Assembly: GCA_963753195.1 (NCBI GenBank)
Contig: CAVWBH010000009.1
Span: 682,001 to 746,000 of the forward strand
Source of the DNA: Palsa-504 sp963753195
GTDB taxonomy: Bacteria; Actinomycetota; Actinomycetes; Streptosporangiales; Streptosporangiaceae
Reading direction: 5' to 3'
DNA length: 64,000 bases
Shown: positions 1-8,054 of the stretch, one piece after another
Numbering within the stretch: position 1 is the first letter of the stretch
Layout of the letters: every line of letters begins with the position of its first letter
The notes under the pieces: generated by a model
Told to the model about the DNA's origin: nothing
The model's input: only the letters and a program-made list of their open reading frames with translations
Database searches by the model: none
Translations under genes and position numbers: made by a program

Positions 1-1
1 G

Positions 2-136
2 GCGACCGCCGTGGCGGCCCGGTCCGCGCGGCGCGGCGCCCGGGACATCGCTTCGTCCGCGCCGCGGCTGCGCGTGCTGGTCGGCCGGCCCGGGGACACG
101 CTGAGCAACCTGCTGGAACTGGCCCGGCGCGGGTAG
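2..136 (+). CDS. C-terminal end of an unidentified protein (partial)
   Basis: The window opens inside an open frame that ends at a TAG at 134-136. The visible 44 residues end in LRVLVGRPGDTLSNLLELARRG. Third codon positions are almost all G or C in this frame, as in neighbouring real genes, so it looks like genuine coding sequence. No family can be named from so short a tail. It is convergent with the tatB gene that ends at 265. Confidence 0.5.
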   Translation, partial: ATAVAARSARRGARDIASSAPRLRVLVGRPGDTLSNLLELARRG

Positions 137-264
137 CCCGGCGATGAGGGTGACCAGGAGGAGCGGCACCATGAACCTGAGCCCGTCCCGGGCGCGGTCG
201 GCCGCGTGAGCGATCATGCCCCGGTCAGCCGGGGAAAGGTCGCCTCAGCGTCTCCCGGTGCCGA

Positions 265-618
265 CTACGTGGCCTCGGCGTCGTAGGGTGGCGGCTCCTC
301 GTCGGCCGCAAGCGCGGTAGCGGGGGCCTTGCCGCTGCCCTCGGTACGGTCAGGGTCGTCCCGGTTCAGGTCGCTGAGCAGGTGCTTTTGGACGAACCGG
401 CGCGGGTTCAGGTCGTCGAGGTCGAGGCCGGAGAACTCCGGACCGAGGCCCTTACGCAGGTCGGCCTTGGCCCCGTCTGCGATCTGCCGCAGGTCGCGCA
501 GGGCGCGGCCGGCCTTGGCGGCCATCTTCGGCAGCTCGTTGGGGCCGAACACGATCAGCGCAAGCACGGCAAGGACCAGTAGCTTGGGCAGGGATAGATC
601 GAACACCGGGATCTCCAT
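265..618 (-). CDS. tatB: Sec-independent translocase subunit TatB
   Basis: A 117-residue single-span membrane protein of the twin-arginine translocase. The N-terminus (MEIPVFDLSLPKLLVLAVLA) is one transmembrane helix (about residues 8-25) followed by the FGPNELP hinge and an amphipathic helix. The stretch GLGPEF...LDDLNPRRFVQKHLL (about 57-81) is the signature I associate with actinobacterial TatB rather than TatA. The start was placed at the ATG at 618, because a longer upstream frame adds only unconserved sequence. It is the last gene of a minus-strand set with tatA, tatC, a molybdopterin oxidoreductase and a fasciclin lipoprotein, but a strong hairpin separates it from the fasciclin gene, so it may have its own promoter. 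Confidence 0.85.
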   Translation of the reverse strand: MEIPVFDLSLPKLLVLAVLALIVFGPNELPKMAAKAGRALRDLRQIADGAKADLRKGLGPEFSGLDLDDLNPRRFVQKHLLSDLNRDDPDRTEGSGKAPATALAADEEPPPYDAEAT

Positions 619-804
619 CAGAACTGGGCCGGATGGGCGATCGCGGCTGTGCGGGGCGAACTGCGGTATCGCGATCGGCCCGGACCAGCCGCGGGCCGTG
701 TTCCTGGTCAGCTGCTTACGGTGTGATTCGGAGCCCGGCGGCTGACGGATCACAACCCAGCAGAATTTTCTCAGGCGGGCCGTGGTATCTCGGCCCGGAA
801 CTGA

Positions 805-846
805 CTGACCCCGCCCGGTCGCGTTAACGCGACCGGGCGGGGTCAG
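805..846 (-). terminator. 42-bp perfect palindrome after the fasciclin gene
   Basis: The bases 805-846 read the same on both strands, with the centre at GCGTTAACGC. The RNA would form a GC-rich hairpin starting only 5 nt beyond the fasciclin stop codon (852). There is no T-run after it, as is common in high-GC actinomycetes. It most likely ends transcription before tatB. Perfect symmetry through the centre would also allow a dimeric protein site. Confidence 0.65.
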
Positions 847-851
847 GGTCA

Positions 852-1511
852 TCAGGAGGACGGGGGCGTCAGGACGGTGTTGATGATGTAGACGGTGGCG
901 TTGGCGGTATGCACGTTGCCGCACACCACGTCGGCACCGTTGACACTGTAGGTGCCGCTCGTCAGGGTCGGGGTGACGGTGCCGCCTTCCAGAGTCTTGA
1001 TCGTCATGCCCGAAGCCAGCTGGGACGGGGTGTAACTGGCGCTCGCCACGTGGTAGGTGAGAATCTTGGTGAGCTCGGCCTTGTTGGCCAGGATCGACTT
1101 CAGCGTCGCCGGCGGGATCTTGGCGAACGCGGCGTTGTCCGGGGCGAACACCGTGATGTTGGACGCGGAGTTGAGCGTGTCGACCAAACCCGCGGCCTTA
1201 ACCGCCGCGACCAGTGTGGACAGGGCCGGGTTCGCCGAGGCCGCGGTGGCCACCGGCGCGGTGGACATGCCGCTGAAGCTGCCCGCGCCCGACTTGGGCA
1301 CCGAGGAGCAGCCCGGGCCGAAGTCCGCGGCGGTCGCCGCGCCGGAGCCTGCGGCCGAGGCCGGCGAGGACGCCATCGGGGCCGAGGAAGAGGCGGCCGG
1401 GGACGAGGTTGAGCCCGAAGCCGCGGTCGAAGAACTGCTCGAGCTACAGGCGGCTGCGCCCAGGGCGCAGGTCAGGGCGAGGCCGGACATGGCGATAAAT
1501 CTGCGGTTCAC
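852..1511 (-). CDS. Fasciclin (FAS1) domain lipoprotein, MPT70/MPT83-like
   Basis: A 219-residue exported lipoprotein. The GTG start at 1511 is preceded by AAGGAG at good spacing. Residues 1-22 are a signal peptide ending in the lipobox GAAAC, followed by a Ser/Ala-rich linker (about 24-60). A FAS1 domain fills the rest, with the typical ITVFAPDNAAFAKIP and LTYHVA motifs and the C-terminal ATVYIINTVL. FAS1 lipoproteins act at the cell surface in adhesion or sensing. In Mycobacterium the MPT70/MPT83 genes are the classic SigK regulon, and a SigK-like sigma gene lies 3.4 kb away here. It follows the molybdopterin oxidoreductase by 74 bp and is probably cotranscribed. Confidence 0.9.
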   Translation of the reverse strand: MNRRFIAMSGLALTCALGAAACSSSSSSTAASGSTSSPAASSSAPMASSPASAAGSGAATAADFGPGCSSVPKSGAGSFSGMSTAPVATAASANPALSTLVAAVKAAGLVDTLNSASNITVFAPDNAAFAKIPPATLKSILANKAELTKILTYHVASASYTPSQLASGMTIKTLEGGTVTPTLTSGTYSVNGADVVCGNVHTANATVYIINTVLTPPSS

Positions 1512-1585
1512 AACTGTCTCCTTGCGAGATCTGTCTTTATCTGGTGAGGTGCGGCTCGGTGCCGTCCCCTGGATGCGGGACCGTC

Positions 1586-3343
1586 TCATGTGACGGTCAC
1601 CACGGTGGAGTCCCAGCCGCTGGCGCCGTTGGGAACTGGGTAGGCGCGCTGCGACGTCTGCGTCACGCCTGAGTTATCGGTGGCACGGACCTGCAGGTTG
1701 TGCAGCCCAGGCTTGGCATCCCAGGCCCACATCCACTGCCGCCAGGTGTCGATCCCGTCGGCGGCGGCCAGCGTGGCGTGCTGCCACGGGCCGTTGTCTA
1801 CGCTGACCTCGACTCCGGCGATGCCCGTGGCCGGTGCCCAGGCCACGCCCGCCACCGGGACGCGGCCCGCCGCGATCCGCGACAGCGGCTTGGGCACGTC
1901 GATACGCGACTCGGTCTTTATCGGCGCCTGGGCGGAGTAGCCGCGCTGGGTCCAGTACGCCTGCTGCGTCGCGAACGTGGTCAGGGTCAGTTTGCTGACC
2001 CATTTGGTCGCGGACACGTAGCCATACAGGCCGGGGACGATCATCCGGGCCGGGAAGCCGTGCTCGATGGGCAGCGGCTGGCCGTTCATGCCGACCGCGA
2101 GCAGCGCCTCGCGGCCGTCCATGATCGTGCCGACCGGCGTGGAGATCGTCATCCCGTCGGTCGAGGTGGACAGCACCTGGTCTGCGCCCGCCTGCACCCC
2201 GGCCCGGCGCAGCAGCCCGGCCAGCGGCGCGCCGAGCCACCGGGCGTTGCCGTTGTAGGTCCCGCCGACCTGGTTCGAGACGCAGACCAGCGTGATGTCC
2301 GCCTCGGTCAGCGGCATCTTCAGCAGCTCGGCGAAGCTGATCTCGAGCGGGTGGTCGACCATGCCGTCGATCCGCAGCGTCCAGGCCTCCGGTGACACCT
2401 GCGGCAGCACCAGGTCGGTGTCGACCCGGTAGAAGCTGGCGTTCGGGGTGTAGAACGGGGTCAGCCCGGGGATCCGCAGTTCGGTCCCGGCCGGGACGGC
2501 CGGCGCGCGAACCGCGGCGGCGGGCAGCCGCACCTGGGACCGGGAGGAGGCGACGCTGAACCGGCTGAGCAGCTTGTCGCCGACCCCGCCGGCCGCCACC
2601 GCCAGCGCCGCCGCGCCCGCCCCCGCGATCAGGAAGCGGCGGCGATCCGGCCCTTGCGTGGCCGGGCGCGGGCCAGGGAAATCTATCTGGTAGTCCTGGC
2701 TCGCCAACGGCTTCAGGTCAGCCAGGTACGGGCCAGCGGCCAGGATCTGCTCGGCTGCGCTCGTGCCCGCCGCAGCGGCCGGCGGTTCGGCCAACGCTGT
2801 CCCCGGCGCGGCCGCCGGGACGGCCGGTGCCGCCGGGTATGCGGTCCGCAGCGCCCGCACGAGGACGACCATCGTTACCGCGGCCACCCCCACGCCGGCC
2901 AGCGTGGGGATCACGTCGACGACAGTGCCCGTGGGCAGGTGGACGGCAGCCACCATGCCGATGCCGGCGAACACCGCGAGGCCGGCCAGGCCGTATCCGA
3001 TCCGCCGGACCGCCACGACACCGATCAGGGCCGCGAACGCCACGAGAAAGACCACGATGCCGGTGAGCAGCGCTTCCTTGTCGTGCGTCCCGAAGTGGGT
3101 GATCGCGAATTCCTTGACCGGGATCGGCGTGAGGTTGATCGCGGTCTCACCGACCGCGATGACCGGGGCGCTGCTCGCGCTGATCAGCGCGGCCGCGAGC
3201 TCGGCCACGCCGAGCGCCACGGCGGCGGTCAGCAGGCCAGTCAGCGCACCTGATAGCAGACGGCGCATTGTGGCTCGTTCCGGTGCCTTGATCACGGGCC
3301 CCATTCGGAACCCGTAGCGGAACAGATTGGCCTTGTTCTGCAT
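1586..3343 (-). CDS. Membrane-anchored molybdopterin-dependent oxidoreductase (sulfite-oxidase fold)
   Basis: About 585 residues. The first third holds about four transmembrane helices (near 30-60, 92-112, 117-136, 143-165). A linker leads to an internal twin-arginine-like segment, PDRRRFLIAGAGAAALAV (about 232-249), and then a sulfite-oxidase-type Moco domain. The Moco-binding cysteine is C354 in VCVSNQVGG. The C-terminal part (about 470-585) is the Mo-cofactor dimerisation, Ig-like domain. It probably reduces or oxidises a small or protein substrate outside the membrane, taking electrons through the membrane part. The start at 3343 has a GGAG about 9 nt upstream. An ATG at 3367 is an alternative. 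It lies 61 bp after tatC, which suggests it is the Tat client of this locus. Confidence 0.88.
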   Translation of the reverse strand: MQNKANLFRYGFRMGPVIKAPERATMRRLLSGALTGLLTAAVALGVAELAAALISASSAPVIAVGETAINLTPIPVKEFAITHFGTHDKEALLTGIVVFLVAFAALIGVVAVRRIGYGLAGLAVFAGIGMVAAVHLPTGTVVDVIPTLAGVGVAAVTMVVLVRALRTAYPAAPAVPAAAPGTALAEPPAAAAGTSAAEQILAAGPYLADLKPLASQDYQIDFPGPRPATQGPDRRRFLIAGAGAAALAVAAGGVGDKLLSRFSVASSRSQVRLPAAAVRAPAVPAGTELRIPGLTPFYTPNASFYRVDTDLVLPQVSPEAWTLRIDGMVDHPLEISFAELLKMPLTEADITLVCVSNQVGGTYNGNARWLGAPLAGLLRRAGVQAGADQVLSTSTDGMTISTPVGTIMDGREALLAVGMNGQPLPIEHGFPARMIVPGLYGYVSATKWVSKLTLTTFATQQAYWTQRGYSAQAPIKTESRIDVPKPLSRIAAGRVPVAGVAWAPATGIAGVEVSVDNGPWQHATLAAADGIDTWRQWMWAWDAKPGLHNLQVRATDNSGVTQTSQRAYPVPNGASGWDSTVVTVT

Positions 3344-3404
3344 ATGTGCTGCTCCGCCGCCTCCCATCGGCGGGTCCGCAGCGAGATCTGTGCTGGTCCG
3401 GGCG

Positions 3405-4322
3405 CTAGCTGAACATGTTGTCGCCGATATCGGCGTCGTTCAGGTCGACCGGGGACAGTTCGTCGTCGGCCAGGCCCGCGAAGGGGTCTGGGTGCAGCCG
3501 GGCCCGGCGCCGGTCGTTGGCCCACACGACGAGCTCGGCTCCCTCGACCAGGACGGCGCAGCCGCCGCCGAGGATCAGCATGGTGATCGGGTCCGGGCTG
3601 GGGTTGGCCATCCCGGCGATCAGGAAGACCCCGAACAGCATCACCCGCCGCCACTTGCGGAACCGTTCGTGGGGCAGCAGGCCGGCCAGGTTCGCCATGA
3701 TGATGAGCAGCGGCACCTCGAAGGCGATGCCGAAGGCCAGCAGCATCGTCATGACGAAGCTCATGTACTGGTCGACCTGGATCAGGTTGCTGACGTGGTC
3801 CGGGGTCAGGCCGAGCAGATAATGCATCGACCGGCCCAGCGACCAGTAGGCCAGCGTGACGCCGGTCAGGAACAGCGGGACGGCGGTGCCCAGGAAGAGG
3901 TAGCTCCAGCGCTTCTCCCGGGCGTACAGGCCGGGGGCGACGAAGGCCCAGATCTGGTACAGCCAGACCGGCGAGGACAGGATCGCCCCGGTGACGACGG
4001 CGACCTTGACCCGCAGGTAGAACGCGTCGAGCGGGCCGTCCAGGACAAGCTGGTTGGTGCCGAGCGTGCGGCACCCGGTCTGACCGCGGATGACGGCCGA
4101 GCACAGCGGATGCTCGATGACGTGCCAGACCGGGGTGAAGAAGATGAACCCGATGATCATCCCCGCGATAAGGCCGAACGCTATCTTGACCACCCGGTTG
4201 CGCAGTTCACGGAGATGATCCATGAGGGGCATGCGGCCTTGGGGGTTGTGCTGGCGCTGAGAGCGCACGAAACGCTCGCCCACGATGCGCGCGCCCTGCA
4301 TGGCGCCAGGAAGTTTCGCCAT
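3405..4322 (-). CDS. tatC: Twin-arginine translocase subunit TatC
   Basis: A 305-residue polytopic protein with the TatC opening PLMDHLRELRNRVVK (about 32-46), which precedes the first transmembrane helix. Six hydrophobic spans follow, with the conserved PVWLYQIWAFVAPGLY and GIAFEVPLLI segments. TatC recognises the twin-arginine signal and forms the receptor with TatB. The C-terminal tail after the last helix is charged (DRRRARLHPDPFAG) and about 45 residues long. It starts 24 bp after tatA with a GGGAAG ribosome site, so tatA and tatC form one transcript. Confidence 0.95.
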   Translation of the reverse strand: MAKLPGAMQGARIVGERFVRSQRQHNPQGRMPLMDHLRELRNRVVKIAFGLIAGMIIGFIFFTPVWHVIEHPLCSAVIRGQTGCRTLGTNQLVLDGPLDAFYLRVKVAVVTGAILSSPVWLYQIWAFVAPGLYAREKRWSYLFLGTAVPLFLTGVTLAYWSLGRSMHYLLGLTPDHVSNLIQVDQYMSFVMTMLLAFGIAFEVPLLIIMANLAGLLPHERFRKWRRVMLFGVFLIAGMANPSPDPITMLILGGGCAVLVEGAELVVWANDRRRARLHPDPFAGLADDELSPVDLNDADIGDNMFS

Positions 4323-4346
4323 GACCGCTTCCCGCCCAAGACTTGT

Positions 4347-4721
4347 TTAGCCGGGCTGCTGGGTCCGCTGCGGCTCGGCCGGCATGCTGGCCAGGTCCGC
4401 GGGGTCCAGGGTGGCCGCCCGCTGCAGGTCACGGATCTGCTGCTGCAGCGCATCGATCTGCGCCGCTTGCTGGCCGCCCTGATGGGCGGCGATCGCCGCG
4501 GACGGCGGGACAGCGTCCCAAGCGCCAGCGGCACCTGACGGGCTCGAGGTTTCCGCGGCGGACTGGTCTTCGTGCAGGCCCTGCACTTCTTTCTTCAAGA
4601 TGCGCATCGACTGGCCAAGCGAACGCGCCGCGTGTGGCAGCTTCTTGGACCCGAAGAGCACAATAAGCACAACGGCGACGATCAGGATCTTCCACGGGCT
4701 GTCGAAAAGGTCGCTAAACAT
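4347..4721 (-). CDS. tatA: Twin-arginine translocase pore subunit TatA
   Basis: A 124-residue protein with one N-terminal membrane helix (about 9-23), the FGSKKLP hinge and the amphipathic helix ARSLGQSMRILKKEV characteristic of TatA. The remaining 70 residues are a Gln/Ala-rich tail with a short coiled-coil-like stretch (IDALQQQIRDLQRA). TatA oligomers form the translocation path. No clear Shine-Dalgarno precedes the ATG at 4721. It heads the tatA-tatC-oxidoreductase-fasciclin run and is divergent from the sigma factor gene. Confidence 0.93.
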   Translation of the reverse strand: MFSDLFDSPWKILIVAVVLIVLFGSKKLPHAARSLGQSMRILKKEVQGLHEDQSAAETSSPSGAAGAWDAVPPSAAIAAHQGGQQAAQIDALQQQIRDLQRAATLDPADLASMPAEPQRTQQPG

Positions 4722-4824
4722 GTCCGTCCGCCGGATTCTCGGCGCTGCGGTCGATCAGCTGACCGACATAGTTCTTACCGAACACCTGTCTTCCCCCTCG
4801 ATAACGGCGATGCTGACGGGAAGT

Positions 4825-4851
4825 ATTCGGACCAAATCGGCATGCGGATCA
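4825..4851 (-). promoter_or_regulatory. Possible SigK-type promoter for tatA
   Basis: On the minus strand, CCGAAT (4830-4825) lies 15 nt downstream of TGATCC (4851-4846), about 104 nt before the tatA ATG. From memory, mycobacterial SigK promoters resemble CCATCC...CCGAAT. The -10 element fits exactly and the -35 only partly. This is a weak match and an inference. Confidence 0.3.
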
Positions 4852-4918
4852 ATGCGGGCCCGATTATCTTCCGCACCGGGCGTGCACCCTGGCCAATCTG
4901 AGTCCGCGGCGGCACCGA

Positions 4919-5515
4919 ATGGCCACCGTGCAGCATGGCGACAGCGATCCGTGCAGTCCATATCGGGCCCCCCGCCCGGACCATCTGGACGGCCTGATCG
5001 TGGGCGTGGCACGCGGGGAGAACGGTGCCTTCGAGGCGCTCTTCCGGCAGCTAGCGGGCCCCATCTACCGGATGGCCCTGACCATCACGCGGGACCGGGC
5101 CCACGCCGAGGAAGTGTCGCAGGAAGTCCTGATAGAGATATGGCGCACGGCCGGTCACTTCGATCCCCGCAGGGGCAGCGCCGCGGCGTGGGCCTTCACC
5201 ATTGCCCGGCGCCGGAGCATCGACCGGGTCCGTTCCGCCGCCGCCGCGGCCCGTCGCGACTTGCGCTGCACCGACGTGCCACCTCCCATGGACCAAGTCG
5301 GTGAGACCGTGGCGGGCATGCTCGAGCGCGAGCGGCTCACGTCCTGCCTGAACATGCTCAGCGATCCGCAGCGTCAGGCCATCCTGCTCGCCTTCTACGG
5401 CGGCCACACGCACAACGAGGTGGCCGCGATCCTGGGCGTCGCCGTCGGGACCGTCAAGAGCCGCATACGGACCGGGCTGACCAGACTCCGCGAATCCATG
5501 TATGCCGCAGGCTGA
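4919..5515 (+). CDS. sigK: ECF RNA polymerase sigma factor, SigK-like
   Basis: A 198-residue ECF sigma factor. Region 2 (about 38-105) contains FEALFRQLAGPIYRMAL and AEEVSQEVLIEIWRTAGHFDPRRGS. Region 4 (about 140-195) contains LSDPQRQAILLAFYGGHTHNEVA and the HTH VAVGTVKSRIRTGLTRLR. The DPRRGSAAAWAFTIARRRSIDRVRS pattern is like SigK. In Mycobacterium, SigK is held by the membrane anti-sigma factor RskA and drives fasciclin-type lipoprotein genes. Here the gene is divergent from tatA and near a fasciclin gene, but no RskA-like gene is adjacent on either side. The start is not supported by a strong ribosome site, and a GTG nine bases further in is possible. Confidence 0.85.
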   Translation: MATVQHGDSDPCSPYRAPRPDHLDGLIVGVARGENGAFEALFRQLAGPIYRMALTITRDRAHAEEVSQEVLIEIWRTAGHFDPRRGSAAAWAFTIARRRSIDRVRSAAAAARRDLRCTDVPPPMDQVGETVAGMLERERLTSCLNMLSDPQRQAILLAFYGGHTHNEVAAILGVAVGTVKSRIRTGLTRLRESMYAAG

Positions 5516-5643
5516 GGAACGCGTCCCAGACCACCCGGAACCGGGCCGCCCGCCGGGCAACCTGCGGGTCGGCCCGGCGGTACCGCAGGCTGCCCCCCGG
5601 CCGGACCGGACCTGCAGGTCCGCCCAGGGGAACGGCGGCTGGC

Positions 5644-7134
5644 TTACAGCTGAGTGGTGACGGCCTTGACCTCGGTGTAGGCGTGTAGCGCCTCGTGGCC
5701 CATCTCGCGACCCCAGCCGGACTGCTTGTACCCGCCGAACGGCAGTGCCGCGTCGAACACGTTGTAGCAGTTGATCCACACGGTCCCGGCCCGGAGCTTC
5801 TTGGCCAGGGCATGGGCCTTGGAGATGTCCTTGGTCCAGATGCCCGCCCCCAGGCCGTACTCGGAGTCGTTCGCAACCGCGGCGATCTCGTCCAGATCGG
5901 TGAACGGGGCGGCGACCAGGACCGGCCCGAAGATCTCCTCCCGGACGACCTGCATCTCCGGGCGGGTATTGGTCAGCACAGTGGGCTCGATGAAGTAGCC
6001 GCGGTCACCGAACCTCCCGCCGCCGGATAGCGCGGTGGCACCCTCGGCCCGGCCGGACTCCAGGAAGCCGCTTACCCGGCGGAACTGCTCGTCAGAGACC
6101 AGCGGGCCCATCTGCGTCCCTGGTTCCATCCCCGGTCCCATCTTGATCGACTTGGCGATCTGCGCGACGCCGTCGACAACTTCATCGAACCGGCTGCGCT
6201 GGACGTACAGCCGTGAGCCGGCCACACAGCACTGCCCATGGTTGAAGAAAATCGCATTCGCGGCGCCCTCGATGGCCGTGGGCCCGGCATCGTCGAACAC
6301 GATGTTGGGGCTCTTGCCGCCGAGTTCCAGGGTCAGCTTCTTCAGGTTGCTGGCGCCCGAGGCCGCGACAATCAGCTTGCCCACCTCGGTGGAACCGGTG
6401 AACGCGACCTTATCCACGTCGTTGTGGGCGGCCAGAGCCGCTCCGGCGGTCTCACCGAAGCCGGGTACCACGTTCACCACCCCGTCCGGCACGCCAGCCT
6501 CGGCGATGAGCCCGGCCAGGCGCAGCGCGGTCAGCGGGGTCTGCTCGGCCGGCTTGAGCACTACGCAGTTGCCGGTCGCGAGCGCCGGGCCAAGTTTCCA
6601 TGCGGCCATCAGCAGCGGGAAGTTCCACGGAATGATCTGCCCGACGACGCCGAGCGGCTCGCGCAGCGTATAGGAGTGGAAGTTCGCGCCCGGCATGTAC
6701 GGCACCGAGATGCTGATCGAATTGCCCTCGATCTTGGTGGCCCACCCGGCCATGTAGTGGAACAAATCGGCGGCCAGCGGCACATCAGCCGCCTGGGCCA
6801 CGGCGAATGGCTTGCCGTTGTCCAGCGACTCGAGCTGGGCCAGCTCATCGGCGTGCTCAAGGATCAGATCGCCGATCCGCCAGATGATCCGTCCCCGCTC
6901 CGACGGAGTCATCCTGCCCCACGGGCCCTCTTCAAAGGCCCGGCGTGCCGCCCGCACCGCCCGGTTGATGTCCTCGGCGTCGCCCTCGGCGACCCGGGCG
7001 AGCGTCTCCCCTGTCGCGGGGTTGGGCGTCTCGAACGTCTTGCCCGACGCCGCGTCGCACCATTGCCCGTTGATGAACAGCTGTCGCGGGGAGCCGATAA
7101 AGGCCTCGACGTCGCGATCCAGGGTCACAGTCAT
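5644..7134 (-). CDS. NAD(P)-dependent aldehyde dehydrogenase
   Basis: A full-length 496-residue member of the ALDH superfamily, oxidising an aldehyde to a carboxylic acid in the cytoplasm. Clear motifs are the cofactor region VVGQIIPWNFPLLM, FTGSTEVGK (about 244-252), the general base glutamate in LELGGKSP and the catalytic cysteine in FNHGQCCVAGSR. The C-terminus has PFGGYKQSGWGREMG. It resembles phenylacetaldehyde/betaine-type ALDHs, but the substrate cannot be read from sequence. It stands alone, convergent with the sigma factor gene and followed upstream by a dyad-containing promoter region. Confidence 0.93.
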   Translation of the reverse strand: MTVTLDRDVEAFIGSPRQLFINGQWCDAASGKTFETPNPATGETLARVAEGDAEDINRAVRAARRAFEEGPWGRMTPSERGRIIWRIGDLILEHADELAQLESLDNGKPFAVAQAADVPLAADLFHYMAGWATKIEGNSISISVPYMPGANFHSYTLREPLGVVGQIIPWNFPLLMAAWKLGPALATGNCVVLKPAEQTPLTALRLAGLIAEAGVPDGVVNVVPGFGETAGAALAAHNDVDKVAFTGSTEVGKLIVAASGASNLKKLTLELGGKSPNIVFDDAGPTAIEGAANAIFFNHGQCCVAGSRLYVQRSRFDEVVDGVAQIAKSIKMGPGMEPGTQMGPLVSDEQFRRVSGFLESGRAEGATALSGGGRFGDRGYFIEPTVLTNTRPEMQVVREEIFGPVLVAAPFTDLDEIAAVANDSEYGLGAGIWTKDISKAHALAKKLRAGTVWINCYNVFDAALPFGGYKQSGWGREMGHEALHAYTEVKAVTTQL

Positions 7135-7227
7135 GAAATGGTCATCTCCCTTAGCTGCGCGGCTAAGGCAACCGCCCGATGACGGCCAGTCAGCATCCGC
7201 GCCAGATCTACACCGTAGACCTACGAC

Positions 7228-7245
7228 GTAACCCTACAACGTTAC
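7228..7245. promoter_or_regulatory. Dyad operator upstream of the aldehyde dehydrogenase
   Basis: GTAAC (7228-7232) and GTTAC (7241-7245) form an inverted repeat with an 8-bp spacer, in an AT-richer stretch about 95 bp before the aldehyde dehydrogenase start. Size and position suit a repressor or activator site. The protein is unknown. Confidence 0.35.
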
Positions 7246-7370
7246 TGATACGCTAACAAATTCACCGGCCCGCAAGCACCGACAGGCGGCCCGCCAGAGC
7301 CGCCGACGGTCCGAGACACGGCAGGTTCGCCGGCGGCCGGCGTGGTGCCGGACGCGGCGGGGACTACGAC

Positions 7371-8054
7371 GTGGTCCTCGTCGCGGTCCGGCGTGATCAG
7401 CTGGCCTCGGCCTGCGCGGAGCTAGCGGCCCTGAACGGCAAGCCGGCCGTGGTCTTCTTCGGCAACAACCCGGCGGGGCGGCTGGGCATCCCCGGTGACG
7501 TGCCGGGCGATGTCTACCTCGGGTTCCCCGGCGTCGGCGGCGTCATGGCGGGCGGGATGGCCGACTACGCCCGCATCCGGCCGCAGCCCACGGCGTTGCC
7601 GGCGGTAGCTGATCCCCGGCTGGCCGCGCTGGAGGCGACGTTGTCCGGCCGTGGCTTCGCGGTCCAGCGGGTCACCGACATGGACGGGTGGCTGGCCTAC
7701 CACGCCGCGTTCGTCGCGTGCGTCGCAGCAGCCCTCTACCGCTGCGGAACCGACCCCGCCCGCCTGGCTGCGGACCGCGCGACGCTCACCCTCATGTGCC
7801 GGGCCATCACCGGGGCCTTCGCGGGCCTGCGGGCTGACGGCGCGGCCGGACTGCCGCGCAATCTCGCCGTCCTGCACAGCCCGCTGCTCAGGGCGGTCGC
7901 CGTCCGGTACTGGGCCCGGACCATGCGCTCACCGATGGGCGAGCTGTACTTCGCCGCGCACTCGCGGCACGCCGAGGCGGAGATGCGGGCCCTGGGCGCC
8001 GACACAGCCGCCCGGATCACGGGCTCACCCGCCCTGGCGGAGCTGCTCCGCTAG
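7371..8054 (+). pseudogene. Truncated ketopantoate-reductase-like protein
   Basis: The frame encodes 227 residues starting at a GTG without a ribosome site. It begins in the middle of a Rossmann-type reductase (VVLVAVRRDQLASACAELAAL, then PAVVFFGNNPAG), which looks like the ketopantoate/2-dehydropantoate reductase (ApbA/PanE) family with its C-terminal helical domain following. The N-terminal GxGxxG nucleotide-binding part is absent. Just upstream, the sequence before 7371 resembles the expected lead-in (VVPDAA then DYDVV) only if one base is removed near 7358. I infer a truncated and probably frameshifted remnant. Its 3' end overlaps the convergent LLM gene by 30 bp. Confidence 0.6.

Noticed and set aside
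144..209. Short frame with an AGGAGG-like site and ATG at 171 (MNLSPSRARSAA)
   Set aside because: Only 12-21 codons, no partner gene directly downstream on the same strand, and GC-rich sequence often gives such frames by chance.
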